38,101 nucleotides of DNA from CAYTZH01 sp964442285. GTDB taxonomy: Bacteria > Myxococcota_A > UBA9160 > JAFDET01. Positions 33,273-38,101 of the stretch are shown here, piece after piece. The position numbers and the translations under genes were made by a program. The number at the start of each line of letters is the position of its first letter. Positions within the stretch are counted from its first letter, which is position 1. The stretch lies in contig CAYTZH010000045.1 in assembly GCA_964442285.1 (NCBI GenBank), positions 1-38,101 of the forward strand, given 5' to 3'. Under the pieces are notes generated by a model. It had not been told where the DNA came from. It saw nothing but the letters and a program-made list of their open reading frames with translations, and did no database searches.

Positions 33273-34171
33273 GTGGGCGAGTCGAACCGGACGCAGGGCG
33301 CTGCAACGCCCGAGGGCAAGGTGGTCATCATCGGCGGACTCAAGGTGCAGGCGCTCGGGACGGAGGCCAGCTTTCTGCGTGGGCTCTACAACCAAGGCTA
33401 CGAGACCATTCTCGACGAGGCGCGAAAGATGGTGGCCGCCGGGCGGAGCGAGGAGGTCGCCGCTCGATGGGTGGTCGAGCAGCGCAACGCGCTGAAGGTG
33501 GCCATCCGGAAGAAAGGCCCAAAGCTTTTCAAGCGGCTNNNNNNNNNNNNNNNNNNNNNNNNNNNNNNNNNNNNNNNNNNNNNNNNNNNNNNNNNNNNNN
33601 NNNNNNNNNNNNNNNNNNNNNNNNNNNNNNNNNNNNNNGCAACGCGCTGAAGGTGGCCATCCGGAAGAAAGGCCCAAAGCTTTTCAAGCGGCTGGCGGAG
33701 GTGCGCAATCAGCAGCGATACAAGAACCCGGTCGGGCCGTCGTATGAGCAGCTCAAGGCCAAGGGCCTGACCGACGCCGAGATCATCAGCGGCTCCAAGA
33801 AGACGAGCCAAGCGTTCAACAAGTCGGGCGGCCGACTCCGCCTCCTGGGCAAGGGGCTCGGAGGCGTGGGCTTCGTCCTCCAGGCGATGCAGGGCTCGCC
33901 CGCGTCCTCCTCCCCGCTACCGCGCTCGAAGGCGGAACAGGTGGAGATCGAGCGCACCCGCCTTCGCCTGGGCATCCCCGCGACCGCGAACATCGACCGC
34001 CACGGCCATCTCAAACCGGGGTTCTATCTCCAGGTGGGGGACGTCCTGGACCCCCACGGCTTCGATGCGGCAGCTTCGGAGACCGAGGAGATCCTCTGGT
34101 GGTTCGGCATCGACATCACCTACGAGCATCGAGGTCATCGCTGGACCGTGCCCGGCCGTTCCTGGTGGTGA
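33273..34171 (+). CDS. Unrecognised protein with glycine-rich hydrophobic stretch, interrupted by assembly gap
   Basis: I do not recognise the family. The two halves are in different frames across 100 N, but deleting the N run and one copy of the flanking 55-mer (155 bases) gives a single frame of about 247 residues. The N-terminal half is helical and Lys/Arg-rich (AARWVVEQRNALKVAIRKKG). The middle has NPVGPSYEQLKAKGLTDAEII, then a Gly-rich hydrophobic stretch LRLLGKGLGGVGFVLQAM resembling glycine-zipper segments of polymorphic toxins. The C-terminus is aromatic and His-rich (WWFGIDITYEHRGHRW). A secreted toxin or effector is conceivable but unsupported by motif. No immunity-like partner is evident; its neighbour is a decayed glycosyltransferase. 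Confidence 0.65.
33539..33638. other. Assembly gap 2 (100 N) flanked by a duplicated 55-mer
   Basis: Bases 33484-33538 equal 33639-33693 exactly (55 bases), the same length as at gap 1. The repeat has no internal periodicity here, so it is best read as one k-mer present at both contig ends rather than a genomic repeat. Confidence 0.93.
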
Positions 34172-34216
34172 ACGGGCGCCGGACAGCCATCTGGATCCGC
34201 CGGGCGACGAGCCGGC

Positions 34217-34771
34217 CGCAGCATGTTCTTGCGGAAACGGCCGTCGTCCACGAGCTCCCGGAGCGCTGCGGCCACGCGCGGGCGGTCGAAGCCGGGACGC
34301 GAGAGCATCAGGCCCGCCCCCGCACCGCTTCGGCAGCCCGAGCGCTTCGGCCACCCGGTTGAAGGGCCCGAGCCAGGGGCGCGTCCGGGGCAGGAACCAG
34401 TTGGCGAACCAGCTCATCGGCAGGTGCCGCAGCCAGCCGACGAGGGCCGGCACGAACAACCCCATCTTGCGGTCGAAGAACGGCGCCGTGAAGGGGCCCG
34501 GCTGCTGGACGACGATGGGGATCCCCGCGAGCTGGACAGTGAGGTACGAGGGGAGGTTCCACCCGATCAGCACCGCATCCGCCCGGGCCTCCCGCAGCAT
34601 CGCCGCCTCGTGGGTGACGTAGGCCCGGAGCTCGTCGTCGCTGAAGAAGCTGTCCCGGAACGGGTTGCCGCGCTCGGCCCGGTTGAACTCGGTGAACTCG
34701 CGCGCCCGCTCCGGCGACATGGTGGGCTCGACGCCCACGGGAAGCAGACGATTCTCATCCGCGTCCGTCAA
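34217..34771 (-). pseudogene. Glycosyltransferase remnant (GT1/UGT-like), truncated and frameshifted
   Basis: From 34771 the minus strand encodes about 145 residues that look like the middle of the N-terminal domain of a UGT/MGT-type glycosyltransferase: YVTHEAAMLREARADAVLIGWNLP, then LAGIPIVVQQPGPFTAPFF and SWFANWFLPRTRPWLGPFNRVAEALGLP. The first ~80 residues of such proteins, with the usual start, are missing. After that point the matching signal moves to another frame and jumps to the far C-terminal helix (DRPRVAAALRELVDDGRFRKNML), so the entire donor-binding domain is lost. The gene is therefore broken at both ends and in the middle. It abuts the unrecognised gene at 34171 and the FHA gene at 34787. 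Confidence 0.7.
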
Positions 34772-34786
34772 CCGGCGTCGCGCCGC

Positions 34787-35770
34787 TCAGCCGTCGTCCT
34801 CGTCGTCCTCTTCCGCCAGCCGGTCCACCTCGGCGCGGAGGGCGTCGAGGTCGGAGTAGAAGGTGTCGAGGGACTCGGGGGAGAGCCACGCCGAGGCGTA
34901 GGGCTCGATGCGTCCGGGGAAGTCGAGCTGGGCGCTGAAGTGCTGCTCGCCCGCGTAGCTCGAGAGCTCGAAGACGCCCATCACGGATCCGGCGGCCAGG
35001 GCGCACGCGGCCAGGCGTCGGGGCCAGCGCCAGCTCGAGAAGACGGAGACCTGCGCGAAGAGCGCCAAGGTGCCCAGCGCGCTCCAGCCCAGGAACGCCA
35101 GGGCGGCGGGAACCTCGTCGGGCGAGCGGAGGAAGACCGCGTAGTCCACCGCCGTGTTGGCGTACGTCATTCCGAGCGCCATCAGACAGGCGATCGCCCA
35201 GTGGACCGGGAAGCGGAACTCCTGGGCCACGATCCGGTTGACGAGCGACCAGCCCCCTGCGTAGCAGGCCAAGCCGAACAGGAAGAGCAGCGTCTGGCTC
35301 GCCAGCTCCACGGCCTCCATTCGGCGGAAGGTGCCGAGGTACCCGTCCAGGGCCAGCAGGCCGCCGACCGCCGCCACCGCCACCAGGGGCAGGAGGACCC
35401 CGCCCCCGGCGCGCCGCGCGCGCGCGGGCCGGGCGAGCCGCTCGGTCGCGGCCACGGGCGTGGCCGCAGCGCGGACCCGCAGCACGCTGCGCCCGATCCG
35501 GAGCCGCGTGTCCGCCGCGAGGGCCACCCGCTGGCAGCGGCCCGCTCCGTCGACCGCGAAGGTGCCGTTGACGCTGCCCAGATCCACGGCCACGAGGCCC
35601 CCGTCGGTGTCGGCTTCGAGGCGCAGGTGGTTCCCACACACGAACGCGTCGTCCACCACCACGTCGCAGCCGGGAGAGCGCCCGACCAGGGCCGGAAGGG
35701 AGACGAGGGGCGTGCGCTGCACCACGCGTCCCCGGCGGTCGAGCTGCTCCACCTGGCCTAGGGCGCCCAC
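34787..35770 (-). CDS. FHA-domain multi-pass membrane protein
   Basis: 327 residues. The N-terminal FHA domain (phosphothreonine-binding fold) has LVGRSPGCDVVV, CGNHLRL and DLGSVNGTF (Gly-Arg, Ser, His and Asn-Gly-Thr positions). From ~residue 135 there are about five hydrophobic helices (for example GGGVLLPLVAVAAVGGLLAL and TLLFLFGLACYAGGWSLV), and the tail is very acidic (LAEEDDEDDG). GTG 35770 has GAGGGG 5 bases upstream and overlaps the protease gene by 13 bases; GTG 35752 is an alternative. The overlap implies coupled translation with the protease. FHA proteins usually read Thr phosphorylation, but no Ser/Thr kinase is in the window. Confidence 0.85.
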   Translation of the reverse strand: MGALGQVEQLDRRGRVVQRTPLVSLPALVGRSPGCDVVVDDAFVCGNHLRLEADTDGGLVAVDLGSVNGTFAVDGAGRCQRVALAADTRLRIGRSVLRVRAAATPVAATERLARPARARRAGGGVLLPLVAVAAVGGLLALDGYLGTFRRMEAVELASQTLLFLFGLACYAGGWSLVNRIVAQEFRFPVHWAIACLMALGMTYANTAVDYAVFLRSPDEVPAALAFLGWSALGTLALFAQVSVFSSWRWPRRLAACALAAGSVMGVFELSSYAGEQHFSAQLDFPGRIEPYASAWLSPESLDTFYSDLDALRAEVDRLAEEDDEDDG

Positions 35771-37044
35771 GAGATCCCCTCGAGGAGACGGCGACCCAGG
35801 GCCCGGGCGTTCTCGTAGGAGACGCCCGAGAGCACCAGCGTCGACACCAGACCCCGTCCCTCGACGCCCAGCACCGCCGACTTCTGCACTGCGTCGTAGA
35901 GTCCCGGGAGGTCCTTGTAGGCGCGCAGGCAGAAGACCAGCTTGAAGCGGAGCGCGCCGTGCTCCACCGCCTCGGTCGTGCAGCGGTAGCGGGTGACGTC
36001 GTCCTCCCCGCCGCTGCCCCACTCCCAGGAAGTGGCGAAGCTGGACGAGTAGAGCTCCGCGAAGCGGATGGGGCCGAGCTCGTCGCTCGAGACGCGTTCG
36101 TGGCGCAGCGAAACGACGCCCGCCCAGTGCCCGTTGGAGAGGAAGACGTAGTCCTCGGTGGAGCAGCGATGGGTGACCTGCTCGTAGGGCTCCCGGCGGA
36201 TGTCCGCGGCGTCGGCCCAGCAGTTGAAGAACGCGGTGAGCTCGCTGGGCACGCGGAACTCGCCGAACTCGATGGTGGGCAGGTCGCTGCGCAGGAGCTC
36301 GGCCACGTAGGTGTCCTGGCTGGCCAGGAGCTGCTCGCGGACCTCGTCGCGCAGGTCCGTGGCAGGGGCGAAGTCGGCGGCCTCGACCCGCGCCACGAGC
36401 CGGACCAGGGAGGCGGCGGGGACCAGGAAGCTCACCTGGTTCCCGGCCGTCGCCACGTTGATGCCCACCACCCGGCCGCCCGACTCCAGGGCCGGCCCGC
36501 CGCTCATGCCCGCGTTGATCGAGGCGGTGAAGTGGATCTTCTCGAAGAGGCTGTGCTCGAGGCGTCCGTTGTGGGTGCCCTCGACGATCGAGATGCCCAG
36601 GTCGTGGGGAAAGCCGAAGGCCCAGAGCCGGGCCCCGCGCGCCGGCGCCCCCGCCGCGAGCTCGAGCACCGGGCCGCCCGTGGCCTCGGCGCGGGCGACG
36701 GCGAGGTCGTGGACGACGTCGATCGCGAGGATCTCGAGGTCGTGCACCTCGCCGGAGGCGGTCTCGCACTGGGCCCGGTAGCGCTCGGGGTGCTGCACGA
36801 GCTGGGAGACCACGTGGTAGTTGGTGGCCACGAGCCCCGACGCGCGCACGTAGAAGCCGGAGCCGATCACCGCCTTGGCGCCGGAGGACGTCTCGGTGAT
36901 GCGGATCTTCACCACGGCGTCGCGGTAGCGCTGGAACACCGAGGGCGTGTCCTCGGCCTCTGCCGCGGCGGGCGCGATCAGTGCCCAGGCGAGCAAGGAC
37001 GCGCGGAAGGCGACGCTCGCGCGGAAGAACGGCATGACCATCAA
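35758..37044 (-). CDS. Exported trypsin-like serine protease (S1, Deg-type without PDZ)
   Basis: 428 residues. A signal peptide ends near AAAEAED. The protease domain carries the triad His77 (ATNYHVV), Asp113 (VVHDLAVARA) and Ser181 (NAGMSGGPAL). Instead of the PDZ domains of DegP, a ~200-residue C-terminal region of unknown fold follows, with four or so cysteines (FFNCWAD, THRCSTED, YRCTTEA, VFCLRAY) that could form disulfides in the periplasm. The exact first Met is uncertain (Met1, Met2 or Met4 of MMVMPFF). It is followed by the overlapping FHA membrane protein gene, so the pair may form an envelope sensing or processing unit (inference). Confidence 0.87.
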   Translation of the reverse strand: MMVMPFFRASVAFRASLLAWALIAPAAAEAEDTPSVFQRYRDAVVKIRITETSSGAKAVIGSGFYVRASGLVATNYHVVSQLVQHPERYRAQCETASGEVHDLEILAIDVVHDLAVARAEATGGPVLELAAGAPARGARLWAFGFPHDLGISIVEGTHNGRLEHSLFEKIHFTASINAGMSGGPALESGGRVVGINVATAGNQVSFLVPAASLVRLVARVEAADFAPATDLRDEVREQLLASQDTYVAELLRSDLPTIEFGEFRVPSELTAFFNCWADAADIRREPYEQVTHRCSTEDYVFLSNGHWAGVVSLRHERVSSDELGPIRFAELYSSSFATSWEWGSGGEDDVTRYRCTTEAVEHGALRFKLVFCLRAYKDLPGLYDAVQKSAVLGVEGRGLVSTLVLSGVSYENARALGRRLLEGISWAP

Positions 37045-37065
37045 GGTAGCAGGGTGGAGGGCGTC

Positions 37066-37923
37066 TCAGGCCGTGGGAGCGGCGCTGGTGGCGGGTTCGG
37101 GCATCGGCTCGCCGCAGGTCTTGCAGTAGCGCGCGTCCAGGTCGTGTCCCTCGCGGAAGCAGCGGGTGCAGACGCGGGTGCTGGGCGGCTGGCGCGCCGC
37201 CTCGACGAGCTCCGCCGACACGATCCCGGTCGGCACGGCGATGATCCCGTAGCCCATGATCATGAGCATGCTCGCGAGGAGCTGTCCCGGCACGGTGGCG
37301 GGGGCGATGTCGCCGTAGCCCACCGTGGTCATGGTGACGATCGCCCAGTACATCGAGCGGGGAATGCTGTCGAAGCCGCTCTCCGCCCCCTCGATCAGGT
37401 ACATCAGCGCGCCCACGATCATGACCACGCAGAGCACCGTGCCCAGGAAGACGATGATCTTGTGGCGGCTCGAGCGCAGGGCCACGGTCAGCACGTTGGC
37501 CTCGCCCAGGAAGCGGGCCAGCTTCAGGATCCGGAAGACCCGCAGCAGGCGCAGAACCCGGATCACGAGCAGGCTCTGCGCGCCGGGGACGAGCACGCTG
37601 AGATACGTGGGAACGACGGCCAGGAGGTCCACCAGGCCGAAGAAGCTGAAGGCGTAGCGGCGCGGGCTCGGCACGCAGAGCATCCGCAGCACGTACTCCA
37701 CGCTGAAGGCGATGGTGAAGTACCACTCCACGAGCCGCAGCTCCGTGCCGTAGCGCAGGCGGAAGGAGGCGACGCTCTCGAGACTTACCGCCGTCACGCT
37801 CAGGACGATGGAGCAGAGCAGGCCCAGGTCGAAGAGGCGTCCCAGGGGCGTCTCGGCCTCGAAGATGATGACGCGCAGCCTCTCGCGCCAGGGCGCCAGC
37901 TGCGGGGCGTCGGAAGCCGTCAT
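37066..37923 (-). CDS. Voltage-gated potassium channel with C-terminal zinc ribbon
   Basis: 285 residues with six transmembrane helices in Kv order. S4 is VIRVLRLLRVFRILKLARF, with regularly spaced Arg/Lys. The pore filter is TMTTVGYGDIAP, followed by S6 LLASMLMIMGYGIIAVPTGI. The C-terminus carries C-x2-C-x11-C-x2-C (CTRC ... CKTC), a zinc-ribbon-like tail not standard in KvAP-type channels, possibly for assembly or redox/metal sensing. ATG 37923 was chosen over GTG 37944 because it overlaps the stop of the upstream gene as ATGA. The protease gene begins 21 bases downstream. Confidence 0.9.
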   Translation of the reverse strand: MTASDAPQLAPWRERLRVIIFEAETPLGRLFDLGLLCSIVLSVTAVSLESVASFRLRYGTELRLVEWYFTIAFSVEYVLRMLCVPSPRRYAFSFFGLVDLLAVVPTYLSVLVPGAQSLLVIRVLRLLRVFRILKLARFLGEANVLTVALRSSRHKIIVFLGTVLCVVMIVGALMYLIEGAESGFDSIPRSMYWAIVTMTTVGYGDIAPATVPGQLLASMLMIMGYGIIAVPTGIVSAELVEAARQPPSTRVCTRCFREGHDLDARYCKTCGEPMPEPATSAAPTA

Positions 37924-38101
37924 GAGCCCGGATCGTAGCGCCACCGCTCGAGGAGCCCTGTGACCTCTGCGAAGGCCGTCAGCTCGTCCGGCACCCAGAG
38001 AAACCCCGAGACGCTCGCCAGCGCCGCCACGGGCAGGGCGGCGAGGGCGCCGGCGCCGAGCGCGGCGCGCAGCAGGCGGCGGCGGCCCAGGCGCGACCGG
38101 C
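37920..38101 (-). CDS. C-terminal part of a protein with a Tat-like hydrophobic segment (partial)
   Basis: An open frame enters from the right edge and ends at TGA 37922-37920, overlapping the channel start. The ~59 visible residues contain an Arg-rich stretch (RSRLGRRRLLRAALG) followed by a hydrophobic Ala/Leu run and then FLWVPDELTAFAEVTGLLERWRYDPGS. This looks like a twin-arginine signal or a membrane anchor near the end of a short protein. The start is outside the window, and the family is unknown. Confidence 0.6.
   Translation of the reverse strand, partial: RSRLGRRRLLRAALGAGALAALPVAALASVSGFLWVPDELTAFAEVTGLLERWRYDPGS

Noticed and set aside
33484..33693. The 55-base duplication as an att site or insertion-sequence footprint
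   Set aside because: The same length occurs at the other gap with unrelated sequence, and merging restores the frame; assembly k-mer overlap explains both.
34787..37726. A 979-codon minus-strand frame continuing through the protease and channel genes
   Set aside because: Only its last ~328 codons encode the FHA protein. The rest is an Arg/Gly/Ala-rich shadow of the protease and channel genes, an effect of high GC.

Overview
The window is 38.1 kb of mostly very GC-rich bacterial DNA (60-base lines I counted outside the atypical segment are 70-75% GC). Coding density is high and GTG/TTG starts are common. The gene content (queE, gmhB, prmA, MoxR/DUF58/transglutaminase operon, sigma-54 activator, large multidomain histidine kinases, TPR lipoprotein, winged-helix/ATPase/TPR regulator, Hcp) suggests a Gram-negative, deltaproteobacterial or Myxococcota-like organism. 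That placement is inference. Two runs of exactly 100 N, each flanked by the same 55 bases on both sides, mark this as a draft or metagenomic scaffold. Collapsing each 155-base artefact restores one open frame per gene.

Layout. 1-2220 (+): 3' part of an Arg/Glu-rich protein with a degenerate DHH-like domain, then queE. 2240-6919 (-): operon moxR > DUF58 > TgpA-like transglutaminase > gmhB, with 4-base overlaps between the last three. 7175-8439 (+): glycosyltransferase-like gene with an APAASPG repeat linker interrupted by gap 1. 8697-9572 (+): prmA, convergent with and overlapping a sugar-nucleotide epimerase (-), which lies downstream of a LOG-family gene (-). 11873-16749 (+): TPR lipoprotein, P-loop/dCMP deaminase fusion, orphan Hcp, and a sigma-54 activator with a degenerate receiver domain.

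16769-29264 (+) is the most unusual part. It holds a winged-helix/ATPase/TPR regulator, a three-module protein (PilZ c-di-GMP receptor, alpha/beta hydrolase, SAM methyltransferase), an MMPL/RND exporter, a two-kinase hybrid histidine kinase and a receiver-GAF-kinase protein. From about 19187 to 25440 the base composition falls to about 53-62% GC in the lines counted. Both edges of this segment lie inside open genes and keep the frame: the TPR tail of the regulator on the left and the H-box of the kinase on the right. The segment therefore looks like an imported mosaic block carrying a candidate c-di-GMP-responsive acyl/methyl-transfer and export module wired to a phosphorelay.

29418-38101: a secreted CsgG/FlgO-like N-domain protein, tRNA-Met(CAT), a molybdopterin oxidoreductase and a sirtuin (both -), an unrecognised gene containing gap 2, a decayed glycosyltransferase remnant, an overlapping trypsin-like protease/FHA membrane protein pair (-), a voltage-gated K+ channel with a zinc-ribbon tail (-), and the end of a further gene running off the edge.

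Several genes (queE, the epimerase, the RND exporter) have no ATG/GTG/TTG at the start of their conserved region. Each is discussed separately.
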